This document shows positions 18,843 to 28,274 of a stretch of 64,000 nt of DNA, piece by piece. Under the pieces are notes generated by a model. That model made no database searches. It was not told the origin of the DNA and worked only from the letters and a program-made list of their open reading frames with translations. The stretch's first letter is position 1. Every line of letters begins with the position of its first letter. Location of the stretch: NCBI GenBank assembly GCA_017453065.1, contig JAFTKW010000003.1, forward strand, positions 62,001 through 126,000, given 5' to 3'. The DNA comes from Lachnospiraceae bacterium. GTDB taxonomy: Bacteria; Bacillota; Clostridia; Lachnospirales; Lachnospiraceae. Position numbers and translations under genes: made by a program.

Positions 18843-20138
18843 ATGAGTATTGCATTACAAGAAATGTACAGACAACTTGGAATTTCTAAAGAAGTCTATG
18901 ATTTTGGTGAAGAAATATTAGAAGGATTAAAAGAGCGCTTTCAAGAAATTGATGCCATTGCAGAAGCTAATCAATTGAAGGTTTTGAAAGCTATGCAGGA
19001 AAAGCAAGTAGCAGAAGCGTGCCTTCTTGGAACCACAGGATATGGCTACAATGATTTGGGTAGAGATACTTTAGAAGAAGTTTATGCCGCTATTTTTCAC
19101 ACGGAAGATGCCTTAGTTAGACCACAGATTACTTGTGGTACTCATGCTTTGGCCTTGGCGCTTATGTCGAATTTGCGCCCTGGTGATGAGCTACTTTCTC
19201 CTGTAGGCAAGCCATACGATACCTTGGAGGAAGTGATTGGCATTAGACCATCTAAAGGTTCCCTTAGAGAATATGGCGTTACCTACAAACAGGTGGATTT
19301 ATTGCCAGATGGTAGCTTTGACTTTGACAATATCAAAAAAGCGATCAATGATAAAACCAAATTAGTTACCATTCAGCGTTCCAAAGGCTATCAGACCAGA
19401 CCAACATTATCCGTGGCCCGTATTGGAGAGTTGATTTCCTTTGTAAAAAACCTCAAACCAGATGTGATTTGTATGGTAGACAACTGCTATGGTGAGTTTG
19501 TGGAGACCATAGAACCTTCTGATGTAGGAGCAGATATGGTGGTTGGTTCCTTAATCAAAAATCCAGGGGGCGGACTAGCTCCAATTGGCGGATATATAGC
19601 CGGCAAAAAAGAATGTGTTGAAAACGCGGCTTATCGTTTGACTTCTCCGGGGCTAGGAAAGGAAGTTGGAGCATCCTTGGGTATTTTAAAGGATTTTTAC
19701 CAAGGTATTTTTCTTGCACCAACTGTTACAGCTAGCGCATTAAAAGGAGCCATTTTTGCGGCGAATATTTATGAAAAATGCGGTTTTCATGTGGTGCCAA
19801 ATAGTACAGAGAGCAGACATGATATTATTCAGGCAGTTGAATTTGGAACTCCAGAAGGTGTCATTGCGTTTTGTCAGGGAATTCAGGCTGCTGCACCTGT
19901 TGACAGCCATGTAACTCCAGAACCTTGGGCTATGCCAGGGTACGATGCAGACGTAATTATGGCTGCAGGAGCTTTTGTGTCAGGTTCCTCCATTGAACTT
20001 AGCGCAGATGGCCCAATTAAGCCACCATACGCTGTTTATTTCCAGGGTGGATTGACTTGGCAGCATGCCAAATTCGGTATTTTGAGAAGTTTACAGAGCT
20101 GCGTAGAAAGAGGAATTGTGTCGAAATTTTTTCAGTGA
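18843..20138 (+). CDS. PLP-dependent protein of the 'aluminium resistance'/methionine gamma-lyase-like family (YnbB-like)
   Basis: 431 residues. The fold is that of cystathionine-type PLP enzymes: 'GTTGYGYNDLGRDTLEEVYA' near residue 60, 'QITCGTHALALAL' near 95, 'MVDNCYGEFVE' near 210 (PLP Asp) and 'VGSLIKNPGGGLAPIGGYIAG' near 235, whose Lys probably binds PLP. It is the family annotated as YnbB or aluminium-resistance protein, commonly next to miaA in Firmicutes; substrate unknown. It starts 3 bases after the miaA stop with weak initiation signals, so it is probably translated by coupling. Confidence 0.9.
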   Translation: MSIALQEMYRQLGISKEVYDFGEEILEGLKERFQEIDAIAEANQLKVLKAMQEKQVAEACLLGTTGYGYNDLGRDTLEEVYAAIFHTEDALVRPQITCGTHALALALMSNLRPGDELLSPVGKPYDTLEEVIGIRPSKGSLREYGVTYKQVDLLPDGSFDFDNIKKAINDKTKLVTIQRSKGYQTRPTLSVARIGELISFVKNLKPDVICMVDNCYGEFVETIEPSDVGADMVVGSLIKNPGGGLAPIGGYIAGKKECVENAAYRLTSPGLGKEVGASLGILKDFYQGIFLAPTVTASALKGAIFAANIYEKCGFHVVPNSTESRHDIIQAVEFGTPEGVIAFCQGIQAAAPVDSHVTPEPWAMPGYDADVIMAAGAFVSGSSIELSADGPIKPPYAVYFQGGLTWQHAKFGILRSLQSCVERGIVSKFFQ

Positions 20139-20207
20139 TAAATGTATACATAAAATGGGAATTGTGGTAATATAATTTTTAATGATTGCACAAATGAGGG
20201 ATGCGTT

Positions 20208-20447
20208 TTGAAGAGAATAAACTGGACTTTTGTCGTACTTGTATTAATTGGATTTGTGATTGGCAGATTCATAGGAACTTACTTTGGAGAATCCTGGTTA
20301 AACTATGGACAGACCTTTGGATTTAGCGAACCACTAGAAATTGATCTTGGATTTTTAGTATTTGTGATAGGCTTCCAAATCCGTATTACAATTGCAAGTG
20401 TTTTAGGCGTGATTTTGTCCTTGCTGGTTTATAAATTCGTCAAATAA
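20208..20447 (+). CDS. DUF4321 family small membrane protein
   Basis: 79 residues with two hydrophobic segments (about 7-23 and 46-77) around the family core 'SWLNYGQTFGFSEPLEIDLG'. The short family is found in clostridia near mreB/radC genes; role unknown. TTG start at 20208, supported by GAGGG at 20196-20200. The 69-base upstream gap holds a good -10 (TATAAT at 20171-20176) without a recognisable -35. radC starts 30 bases after the stop. Confidence 0.8.
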   Translation: MKRINWTFVVLVLIGFVIGRFIGTYFGESWLNYGQTFGFSEPLEIDLGFLVFVIGFQIRITIASVLGVILSLLVYKFVK

Positions 20448-20477
20448 TCGATATGCACTTTCTGAAAGGAGAGTTGC

Positions 20478-21155
20478 ATGAAATTAAACACACAGATTTT
20501 ACCTTACGAGAAATTCAAACAATACGGAGCAGAAAGTTTAACAGACCAGGAACTATTGGCTATTGTGCTACGAACTGGTACGAAGAACTGTTGCGCCATG
20601 GAGTTGGCTGGAAAAGTTCTTGAGGAATGCCGATGCGGTAAACAAGGTCTTTTAGGCTTACACCGTATGAGTTTGGAACAATTGTCTGCTATCAAGGGCA
20701 TTGGACCTGTAAAAGCGGTGAAACTGAAATGTATCACAGAATTGTCCAGACGCATTTCTCAGACTAATGCGTTTAACGGAATGGTATTTCAGCGTTCTGG
20801 TACGGTAGCGGCCTATCTGATGGAAAGCATGCGGCACTTGGAAAGAGAACAGATTAGACTTTTAATGTTGGATGCTAAAGGGCATCTACTGAAAGAATTG
20901 ATATTGTCTAATGGTACTGCATCCATGTCGCCATTATCACCTAGAGAAGTTTTTATCGAACTGTTAAAAGCAGGTGCTATTCAATTTATTGTTACGCACA
21001 ATCATCCAAGCGGGGATCCGACTCCAAGCAAGGAAGACCAAAGGGTCACTACAGTCTTGCAACAATTAGGAAGACAATTAGAGTTGCCTTTGATTGATCA
21101 TATTATCATTGGCGACCATCAATATTTTAGTTTTAAAGAACATGGTTTACTATAG
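20478..21155 (+). CDS. radC: RadC-family (JAB domain) protein
   Basis: 225 residues. N-terminal helix-hairpin-helix region ('MSLEQLSAIKGIGPVKAVKL', about 57-76) and C-terminal JAB/MPN metalloprotease-like domain with H174 and H176 in 'HNHPSGDPTPSKED'. All residues of the JAMM signature are present. Despite the name, a direct role in DNA repair is doubtful. It sits directly before mreB, as in many Firmicutes. Ribosome binding site AAAGGAG. Confidence 0.95.
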   Translation: MKLNTQILPYEKFKQYGAESLTDQELLAIVLRTGTKNCCAMELAGKVLEECRCGKQGLLGLHRMSLEQLSAIKGIGPVKAVKLKCITELSRRISQTNAFNGMVFQRSGTVAAYLMESMRHLEREQIRLLMLDAKGHLLKELILSNGTASMSPLSPREVFIELLKAGAIQFIVTHNHPSGDPTPSKEDQRVTTVLQQLGRQLELPLIDHIIIGDHQYFSFKEHGLL

Positions 21156-21170
21156 AAAGGAGTTGTCAAA

Positions 21171-22181
21171 TTGGCAAATAATTCATTTGGTATTGATTTG
21201 GGTACCAACAACATTAAAATTTATTCAAGAAGCGATGATAGTATTCTGGTAGAAAAGAATATGATTGCAATTGAAAATAAGCATTCTTTATTTGCATACG
21301 GAGATTCCGCTTTTGAAATGTACGAAAAGGCTCCTGCCAACATCAACATTTCATATCCACTTAGCAACGGTGTAATCGCTGATATCAAAAATATGGAAAC
21401 ACTGATTCGTTACTTTATTGGAGATATTACTAAAGGAAACACAAAACCAGCTGATTTTTATATTGCTGTTCCTACCGATGTTACAGAAGTTGAAAAAAGG
21501 GCATTCTATGATTTGATTAAAGATTCTGGTGTGAAAGCCAAAAAGATTATGGTCGTAGAGAAAGCAGTTGCAGATGGACTTGGTCTTGATATTGATGTAA
21601 AGAACTCCCAGGGTGTTTTGGTTGTCAATATTGGATATGATACCACTGAAATTTCTATTTTATCTTTAGGTGGAATTGTGCTCAGCAAACTGATTAAGAT
21701 AGGTGGGCTTAAATTTGATGAAGCCATTCGCAATGCAGTACGTAGAGAGTTTTCGCTGATTATTGGTGGTAAGACAGCTGAAAATGTAAAAATCAATTTA
21801 AAAGAACTGGAAGCAGAAGGTAAGGGTGCTGTTGTTTATGGTAGAGATATTGTAACTGGTCTTCCTGTGGAAAGAGAAATTCCAACAAGTTTGGTGGATG
21901 AATGTCTTGGCGAATTGTTCCATGGTATCATTGACAATATCAAAGTGATTTTGGAGCGCACTCCACCAGAATTGGCGGCAGATATTTTTAGACATGGTAT
22001 TTATTTGACCGGTGGGGCTTCACAGGTTAACCATCTTGCAGAAGAAATTAGCAAGGGTACAGGTCTGAAAGTCAATATCTCTGAGAATCCTGTTACAAGT
22101 GTTGCTTTAGGCTTGTCAAAGATTATTAAAGAAGACAATTATAAAACAGTTGCTTATGCTATTGAAGGGATGAGTAAATGA
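21171..22181 (+). CDS. mreB: MreB-like actin homologue (rod-shape protein)
   Basis: 336 residues from TTG 21171, supported by AAAGGAG at 21156-21162. Actin-fold phosphate-binding motif 'FGIDLGTNNIKIYSR' at the N-terminus; 'VEKAVADGLGLDID' and 'GVLVVNIGYDTTEISILSLG' mark the second phosphate loop, and 'GIYLTGGASQVNHLAEEI' the adenosine loop. Filaments guide lateral wall synthesis. The sequence is clearly divergent from classical MreB (for example in the residues after DLGT), but the mreC and mreD genes directly behind it settle its role. ATGA overlap with mreC. Confidence 0.92.
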   Translation: MANNSFGIDLGTNNIKIYSRSDDSILVEKNMIAIENKHSLFAYGDSAFEMYEKAPANINISYPLSNGVIADIKNMETLIRYFIGDITKGNTKPADFYIAVPTDVTEVEKRAFYDLIKDSGVKAKKIMVVEKAVADGLGLDIDVKNSQGVLVVNIGYDTTEISILSLGGIVLSKLIKIGGLKFDEAIRNAVRREFSLIIGGKTAENVKINLKELEAEGKGAVVYGRDIVTGLPVEREIPTSLVDECLGELFHGIIDNIKVILERTPPELAADIFRHGIYLTGGASQVNHLAEEISKGTGLKVNISENPVTSVALGLSKIIKEDNYKTVAYAIEGMSK

Positions 22182-23047
22182 GCCCAATCATAAAAAGAAA
22201 AGGGGAGAGGTTTACAATACCAAGTAAATATCTCCTTTTTGTTTTTACATTTATTTGTACAATATTGATGGTGCTGACATTTAGCACAAATATTTTTAAC
22301 GCTCCACTGAACACAGTGATGGGTTATGTTGTTGTGCCTTTCCAAGAAGGAATTAGCAATGTAGGAAGCTATTTAAATTCCAAGTCAGAAGAACTGGCTC
22401 AGATTAGAGAACTTTTAGATGAGAATGAAAGACTGAAGGAACAGGTAGCTGAGTTAACTTTGGAAAATACTCTTCAACAACAGGAAAAATATGAACTGTT
22501 AACGCTTAGAGAACTTTATAAATTAGACGAACAATATTCAGAATACGACAAAGTTGGAGCCAGAATCATTGGTAGAGATACCGGAAACTGGTATCACTCC
22601 TTTACCATCGACAAGGGAAGTAATGACGGTCTCGCGATTGATATGAACGTCATAGCAGAAGGCGGATTAGTTGGACGTATTACCGATGTTGGTCCCAATT
22701 GGTCTAAAGTAGTATCTATTATTTCAGACAACTCCAATGTCAGCGGCAAAATACTGGCCACTGGAGACAATCTAATTGTTTCTGGCGAACTGGAATTAAT
22801 GCAGGATGGAGTCATTCGTTTTGGCCAGCTTCTAGATTCTGCAGGAGTGGTTTCCATAGGTGATAAAATCGTAACATCTGATATTAGCGATAAATATCTG
22901 CCCAATATTTTGATAGGAACCATCCGTGAGATGAACTTAGACGCCAATAAATTGACCAAATCCGGTTACTTAGTGCCAGCGGTGGATTTCGAACACTTAG
23001 ACGTGGTTTTGATTATCACACAACTGAAACAAACCGTGGAGGAATAA
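22178..23047 (+). CDS. mreC: Rod shape-determining protein MreC
   Basis: 289 residues. One membrane segment (about 15-35), then a coiled coil ('SEELAQIRELLDENERLKEQ', about 69-115), then the two-barrel extracytoplasmic domain with 'RDTGNWYHSFTIDKGSNDGL' and 'VIAEGGLVGRITDVGPNWS'. MreC joins MreB to the outer enzymes of the elongasome, including PBP2. It overlaps mreB by four bases and mreD by one. Confidence 0.97.
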   Translation: MSPIIKRKGERFTIPSKYLLFVFTFICTILMVLTFSTNIFNAPLNTVMGYVVVPFQEGISNVGSYLNSKSEELAQIRELLDENERLKEQVAELTLENTLQQQEKYELLTLRELYKLDEQYSEYDKVGARIIGRDTGNWYHSFTIDKGSNDGLAIDMNVIAEGGLVGRITDVGPNWSKVVSIISDNSNVSGKILATGDNLIVSGELELMQDGVIRFGQLLDSAGVVSIGDKIVTSDISDKYLPNILIGTIREMNLDANKLTKSGYLVPAVDFEHLDVVLIITQLKQTVEE

Positions 23048-23565
23048 TGAGACGCTATATCTTAGTTGGAATATTAATATTAATGTGTTTTTTATTGCAA
23101 AGCACGGTTTTTCAAGCTCTTGCCTTTGGAGGAATCGTTCCTAATTTGCTAGTTGTGTTGACTGCTTCCTTTGGATTTATGAGAGGGGAAAAAGCAGGGC
23201 TGATTATAGGATTTGTTTGTGGTTTGCTTTGCGATATCTTTTTTGGAGATGTGATAGGCTTCCAAGCGTTGATTTTAATGTACATAGGTTATTTAAACGG
23301 TAAATTCTCTGGCATTTTTTATCCAGAAGAAATCAAACTACCAATGGCTCTTATTGTACTTAGCGATTTGTCTTTTGGAGTAATAAGTTATTTCTTGTTG
23401 TTCCTTATGCGTGGAAGACTTAATTTCCCATTTTACTTCAAAACAATTATTGTTCCTGAGGTGATATATACAACAATGGTTACATTGATTTTGTACCCAA
23501 TTATTTTGAAAATTAATTTTGCTCTAGAAACAAGGGAGAAAAATAGTGCCCAGAAATTCGTTTAA
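23047..23565 (+). CDS. mreD: Rod shape-determining protein MreD
   Basis: 172 residues, about five membrane segments. 'VLTASFGFMRGEKAGLIIGFVCGLLCDIF' is the typical first half, divided here as 'FGFMRGEKAGLIIGF' and 'GLLCDIFFGDVIGFQAL'. MreD is an integral membrane partner of MreC. Start overlaps the mreC stop (TAATG); its last 20 bases overlap the PBP2 start. Confidence 0.94.
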   Translation: MRRYILVGILILMCFLLQSTVFQALAFGGIVPNLLVVLTASFGFMRGEKAGLIIGFVCGLLCDIFFGDVIGFQALILMYIGYLNGKFSGIFYPEEIKLPMALIVLSDLSFGVISYFLLFLMRGRLNFPFYFKTIIVPEVIYTTMVTLILYPIILKINFALETREKNSAQKFV

Positions 23566-26443
23566 TTCTGTCAGTGAAAGTATCATAAAGTTTTTAACCA
23601 GCAGATTGACAGTGTTAATCCTGGTATTCATGGCTTTAGGCGGTATATTAATATATCGTCTTTTTGACTTGCAGATTATTCGAGGTCAGGAATATTTAGA
23701 TGACTTCATTCTTCAAAGTAAAAAGACCCGTGAAATATCTGCTACAAGAGGCAAAATTTTTGATCGTAATGGCAATGTTTTGGCTTATGATGAACTTGCT
23801 TACTCTGTAAAAATCGAAGATGTATATGAAACCACTGGCCGATCTAAAAATAAGCAGTTAAATGCCAATATATATAAATTAATCAAGATGATTGAAAAAA
23901 ACGGAGATGAAATCATTCATGATTTTGGCATCATGATAGATGAAAATGGTCAATATGCCTTTTCCGCATCTTCTGAGACACAACGTCTTCGTTTTCTGGC
24001 AGATATTTATGGACATAGTTATATATCCTCTTTGAAAGAAGAACAGCGTACCGCTACTGCAGATGATGTCATGAATTATATGGCAGGAAGCAAAAAATAT
24101 GCTGTAGGAGATTATGAAGATCCAGAGGATACCAGTTCGGATTTTATACCGGGTAAAGGATATACCAAAGATGAAGTGCTCAAAATCGTAAATGTTCGTT
24201 ATGCGATGAGTTTGACTTCCTTCCAAAAATACATAGGAACATATGTGGCAAAGGACGTAAATGCCAAAACTGTAGCCGCAATTATGGAAAATAACGATGA
24301 GTTAGATGGAGTGAGTATCGTTGAAGATACTGTTCGCAGATACGAACACAGTATCTATTTTTCACATATCATCGGTTATACTGGCAAAATCACCTCTGAT
24401 GAGATTACTTCCTTTAATGCTGCAGACCTAGAACAGGGTGGAGATGGCGAGCGATATTCTGCAACGGACACAGTTGGAAAGATTGGTATTGAAGCATCTA
24501 TGGAATCTACTCTTCAAGGTCGTAAGGGTATTGAAACCGTATTTGTAAACAATACAGGAAAAGTAATGAGTGTACTAGAAGAAGAGTCTAGAGAAGCTGT
24601 GGCTGGCAACGATGTATATTTAACCATTGACATGGATCTTCAGATTGCCACTTACAATATTTTGGAGCAAAAAATTGCTGGTATTTTGGTTTCTAATATA
24701 CAGAACATCAAAGAAGTGAAGGAAGGAGCCAACAATGACAAGCCCCCAATTCCAATCTATGATGTGTATTACGCGCTTTTTAACAATAATGTAATTGATA
24801 CGAACCGTTTTACGCAGGAATATGCTTCAGATGTTGAAAAGGAAGTATATCAGACCTACCTAGAGTACAAAAACAGCGTCTATGAAAAACTGCGCAATGA
24901 ACTAACAGACAAGAAAACACCTTACAAAAAATTAAAAAAAGAATATCAGGTTTATCAGAGTAATATTGTTACTTATCTGATGGAAAAGGGAATTTTAGAT
25001 AGTTCCAAAATAGATAAAACAGATGACGTGTATATTGCCTGGACCAAAGAAGAAAAAATTAGTTTAAATGAATATTTGAACTATGCGATTTCTATGGGCT
25101 GGGTAGATGTGACAAAGATAGATTTGGACAGCAAATATGCGGATTCCGAAAAAATATATGAGCATTTGCTGAATTGTATTTTTGAAATTTTAGATTACAC
25201 ATCTGAATTCCAAAAAAAATTATACAAATATATGCTGTTATCCGACAAGATTACAGGCAAGCAGGTTTGCCTCATTCTTTGTGAGCAGGGTTATGTTGAA
25301 ATTGATGAGACAGATGTGGAATTGCTTTATCGCGGTAAGATTTCTGCTTTTAATTTCATGATTAATCGTATCAGTTCGTTGGAAATTACACCAGCACAGC
25401 TGGCACTTGATCCATGTACAGGTTCCGTAGTTATTACAGATGTAACAAATGGTGATGTTCTAGCATTGGTATCGTATCCTGGATATGACAACAACAAAAT
25501 GTCAGACAGTGCTTATTATTCTAAATTGAGGGTGGACAAGGCAGAGCCTCAGTGGAATCACGCCACTCAACAGATGACGGCACCAGGTTCTACCTTCAAA
25601 ATGGTAACTGCAACGGCAATCCTCAACGAAGGTATCATTACTACCAAGAGTAAAATAGATTGTACAGGTATTTTTGAAACGGTAACGCCTTCCCCGAGAT
25701 GCTGGGTTTATCCAGGACGTCATGGAAACATCAATGTAACAACGGCAATTCAGAAATCCTGTAACTATTTCTTTTATGAGATGGGATATCGTTTGAGTAG
25801 TGTAAATGGTTCTTACAATGCCCAGACGGGTCTTGATACTTTAGAGAAATACGCAGCTATGTACGGCTTAACAGAAAAATCTGGAGTGGAAATTGCAGAG
25901 TCTACTCCGCACATTTCAACCGAATTGCCTATTCAGTCTGCGATTGGACAGGGTACCAACAACTTTTCTACTGTTGGATTAGCTAAATATGTGACTGCGG
26001 TGGCCAATAGAGGTACTGTTTACAATCTGACGCTTTTAGATAAGGTTACGGATTCCTTAAGTAACGTTTTGATTGAATATGAGCCTGAGATTTACAACGA
26101 AATTCAAATGCCTAGCACCTATTGGGATTCCATTCAGTTGGGTATGCGTAGAGTAGTAGAAGGAAAATCTTATTTTTCGGATTTGGCAGTAAATGTAGCT
26201 GGTAAAACAGGTACGGCACAGGAAAATTTAAGTCGTGCGGACCACGCCTTGTTTGTTGGATACGCACCTTATGAAAAACCTGAAATTGCAATTGCAACTC
26301 GTATTGCATTTGGATACACCTCTGACTATGCGGCTCAGACCACAAGAGATATCATCAAATACCATTATGGTCTGGCAGAAACAGATGATATTATTACCGG
26401 TTCTGCATCAGAATTAGACGAGGCAGGATTTAATAACGATTAA
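23546..26443 (+). CDS. Penicillin-binding protein 2 (D,D-transpeptidase), enlarged
   Basis: 965 residues from GTG 23546 (AGGGAG upstream, inside mreD). One N-terminal membrane segment (about 18-40), pedestal domain starting at 'ATRGKIFDRNGNVLAYDE', then the transpeptidase: S682-T-F-K685, S738-C-N740 and K887-T-G-T890. It is the class B PBP of the elongasome, cross-linking the lateral wall with MreBCD and RodA. The usual length is 600-720; here about 225 extra residues lie between the 'YLTIDMDLQIATYNILEQ' helix (about 357-375) and the 'LALDPCTGSVVI' strand (about 617). The insert is charged and helical. Confidence 0.95.
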   Translation: MPRNSFNSVSESIIKFLTSRLTVLILVFMALGGILIYRLFDLQIIRGQEYLDDFILQSKKTREISATRGKIFDRNGNVLAYDELAYSVKIEDVYETTGRSKNKQLNANIYKLIKMIEKNGDEIIHDFGIMIDENGQYAFSASSETQRLRFLADIYGHSYISSLKEEQRTATADDVMNYMAGSKKYAVGDYEDPEDTSSDFIPGKGYTKDEVLKIVNVRYAMSLTSFQKYIGTYVAKDVNAKTVAAIMENNDELDGVSIVEDTVRRYEHSIYFSHIIGYTGKITSDEITSFNAADLEQGGDGERYSATDTVGKIGIEASMESTLQGRKGIETVFVNNTGKVMSVLEEESREAVAGNDVYLTIDMDLQIATYNILEQKIAGILVSNIQNIKEVKEGANNDKPPIPIYDVYYALFNNNVIDTNRFTQEYASDVEKEVYQTYLEYKNSVYEKLRNELTDKKTPYKKLKKEYQVYQSNIVTYLMEKGILDSSKIDKTDDVYIAWTKEEKISLNEYLNYAISMGWVDVTKIDLDSKYADSEKIYEHLLNCIFEILDYTSEFQKKLYKYMLLSDKITGKQVCLILCEQGYVEIDETDVELLYRGKISAFNFMINRISSLEITPAQLALDPCTGSVVITDVTNGDVLALVSYPGYDNNKMSDSAYYSKLRVDKAEPQWNHATQQMTAPGSTFKMVTATAILNEGIITTKSKIDCTGIFETVTPSPRCWVYPGRHGNINVTTAIQKSCNYFFYEMGYRLSSVNGSYNAQTGLDTLEKYAAMYGLTEKSGVEIAESTPHISTELPIQSAIGQGTNNFSTVGLAKYVTAVANRGTVYNLTLLDKVTDSLSNVLIEYEPEIYNEIQMPSTYWDSIQLGMRRVVEGKSYFSDLAVNVAGKTGTAQENLSRADHALFVGYAPYEKPEIAIATRIAFGYTSDYAAQTTRDIIKYHYGLAETDDIITGSASELDEAGFNND

Positions 26444-26456
26444 TAGAGAGGTAAGT

Positions 26457-27128
26457 ATGAAGGATAAAGTCCTAATTAAAAGCTTTTCAAATGGTATTTC
26501 TATTTATTTGGATGAAGAAGCTCCTTTTGAAGAAGTATTAAGTGAAATTGCATACAAATTTGCAGGCGGAAAAGCTTTTTTTGGCGATGCTAGAATGGCT
26601 CTTTCTATTGAAGGAAGAGAGTTGTCTTTGGAGGAAGAAAAAGCCATTTTGGATACAATTCATGAAGAAACAGAGCTTTCCATAGTTTGTCTTGTGGGTA
26701 AACAAAAGGAGCAACAGCAGCAATTTATGAAAGCGCTGGAAGATATTACCACTCATATGCCTTTAGATGGAAGCGATGGGCAGTTTTATAGAGGCACTTT
26801 GAAAAACAATCAAATCTTAGAAACAGAACACAGTATTGTAGTACTTGGCGATGTAAATCCAGGCTGCAGTATAATTTCTTCAAAAGATATTGTTATTTTA
26901 GGTGGTCTATATGGAGAGGCCTACGCGGGTGGTGACGGCAAAGAAGGACATTATGTATTTGCGCTTGAAATGGCGCCGGAAAGACTTAAAATCGGCGATT
27001 TCAAATATAGACCAAAGACAAATCCTAAGTGGGGCTTAAAACTAAAGATGCAACCGAAAGTTGCTTATGTAAAAAACAAAAGCATACAGATTGAAGGACT
27101 TACAAAAGATTTACTGAATTTGTTTTAA
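26457..27128 (+). CDS. minC: Septum site-determining protein MinC
   Basis: 223 residues. N-terminal FtsZ-inhibiting domain (about 1-100), then the C-terminal right-handed beta-helix: 'SIVVLGDVNPGCSIISSKDI' and 'VILGGLYGEAYAGG' (about 125-160), which is the most conserved part of MinC. It blocks FtsZ polymerisation at the poles when carried by MinD. It follows PBP2 by 13 bases with ribosome binding site GAGAGG. The 71 bases before minD show no clear promoter or terminator. Confidence 0.95.
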   Translation: MKDKVLIKSFSNGISIYLDEEAPFEEVLSEIAYKFAGGKAFFGDARMALSIEGRELSLEEEKAILDTIHEETELSIVCLVGKQKEQQQQFMKALEDITTHMPLDGSDGQFYRGTLKNNQILETEHSIVVLGDVNPGCSIISSKDIVILGGLYGEAYAGGDGKEGHYVFALEMAPERLKIGDFKYRPKTNPKWGLKLKMQPKVAYVKNKSIQIEGLTKDLLNLF

Positions 27129-27199
27129 GATGAAACATTTTCAGGGGACGATATGAAAATATTCATGTGGTTAATAGAATTTAACCCAAAGGAGGATGC

Positions 27200-27991
27200 A
27201 TGAGTGAAGTAATTGTCGTCACATCAGGAAAAGGCGGTGTAGGTAAAACTACCACATCTGCAAATGTAGGTACTGGCCTTGCGAAACAAGGAAAAAAAGT
27301 ATGTTTAATCGACACAGATATAGGCCTTCGAAATCTGGATGTCGTAATGGGTCTGGAAAATCGAATTGTCTACAATCTAGTGGATGTTGTGGAAGGAAAT
27401 TGTCGAGTAAAGCAAGCGCTTATCAAAGATAAGAGACACCCAGGTCTATATCTTTTACCTTCCGCGCAGACTAGAGACAAAACTGCGGTTTCCCCAGAAC
27501 AAATGATAAAGATGGTGGAACATTTAAAAACACAATTCGACTATATTATCTTGGATTGTCCTGCGGGAATTGAACAAGGTTTTCAAAATGCTATTGCAGG
27601 TGCCGACAGAGCTTTGGTTGTGACCACACCAGAAGTTTCAGCTATTCGAGATGCAGATCGAATCATTGGGCTCTTAGAGGCCCATGAATTTCAAAAGATT
27701 GAGTTAATCATCAATCGAATCAAACCAGAAATGGTAAAAAGAGGAGATATGATGTCTCAAAACGACGTAGTCGACATATTGGCAATTCCTCTTATTGGAA
27801 TTGTTCCTGATGACGAAAACGTTGTTATTTCGACCAATCAGGGTGAACCATTGGTTGGATCCCCTTGTCCTGCTGGACAAGCTTATGAAAATATATGTAA
27901 TCGACTTTTAGGTAAATCGGTTCCTTTTATGGATCCTACAAGAAGAATTTCTTTTTGGACCAAGGTTACAGATATATTTCATAAGGTATAA
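27200..27991 (+). CDS. minD: Septum site-determining ATPase MinD
   Basis: 263 residues. Deviant Walker A GKGGVGKTT at 10-18, switch I 'IDTDIGLRNLDVVMGLENR', switch II 'YIILDCPAGIEQGF'. The last ~15 residues ('RRISFWTKVTDIFHKV') form an amphipathic membrane-targeting helix. MinD binds the membrane with ATP, recruits MinC, and is released by MinE. Strong ribosome binding site AAAGGAGG. minE starts 12 bases downstream. Confidence 0.98.
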   Translation: MSEVIVVTSGKGGVGKTTTSANVGTGLAKQGKKVCLIDTDIGLRNLDVVMGLENRIVYNLVDVVEGNCRVKQALIKDKRHPGLYLLPSAQTRDKTAVSPEQMIKMVEHLKTQFDYIILDCPAGIEQGFQNAIAGADRALVVTTPEVSAIRDADRIIGLLEAHEFQKIELIINRIKPEMVKRGDMMSQNDVVDILAIPLIGIVPDDENVVISTNQGEPLVGSPCPAGQAYENICNRLLGKSVPFMDPTRRISFWTKVTDIFHKV

Positions 27992-28003
27992 GGGGGCATA
28001 GAA

Positions 28004-28264
28004 ATGCGTTTGTTTAAAAGAAAACGTTCGAAAGATGTGGCAAAAGATCGTCTAAAGATATTGCTGATATCTGATAGAGTAAGTTGTTCTCCTGAAATGA
28101 TGGAAATGATCAAATCAGATATCGCTAAAGTAATATCTAAGTACATGAAAATTGACGCTGGAAATATGGACATACAAATCAGTAAGACGTCTGCAAAAGG
28201 AGGTCGTGGTACCAAACCTACTTTGTATGCCAATATTCCGATTTTAGATTTAAACAAAGGATGA
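28004..28264 (+). CDS. minE: Cell division topological specificity factor MinE
   Basis: 86 residues. Short N-terminal membrane-binding start 'MRLFKRKRSKDVAKDRL', then the MinD-contact helix region 'LKILLISDRVSCSPEMMEMI' and the conserved 'SDIAKVISKYMKID' helix of the dimerisation domain. It triggers MinD ATPase and drives pole-to-pole oscillation. Its presence indicates an oscillating Min system and not the DivIVA/MinJ type of Bacillus. It ends 10 bases before rodA. Confidence 0.95.
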   Translation: MRLFKRKRSKDVAKDRLKILLISDRVSCSPEMMEMIKSDIAKVISKYMKIDAGNMDIQISKTSAKGGRGTKPTLYANIPILDLNKG

Positions 28265-28274
28265 TTTAAAATTT

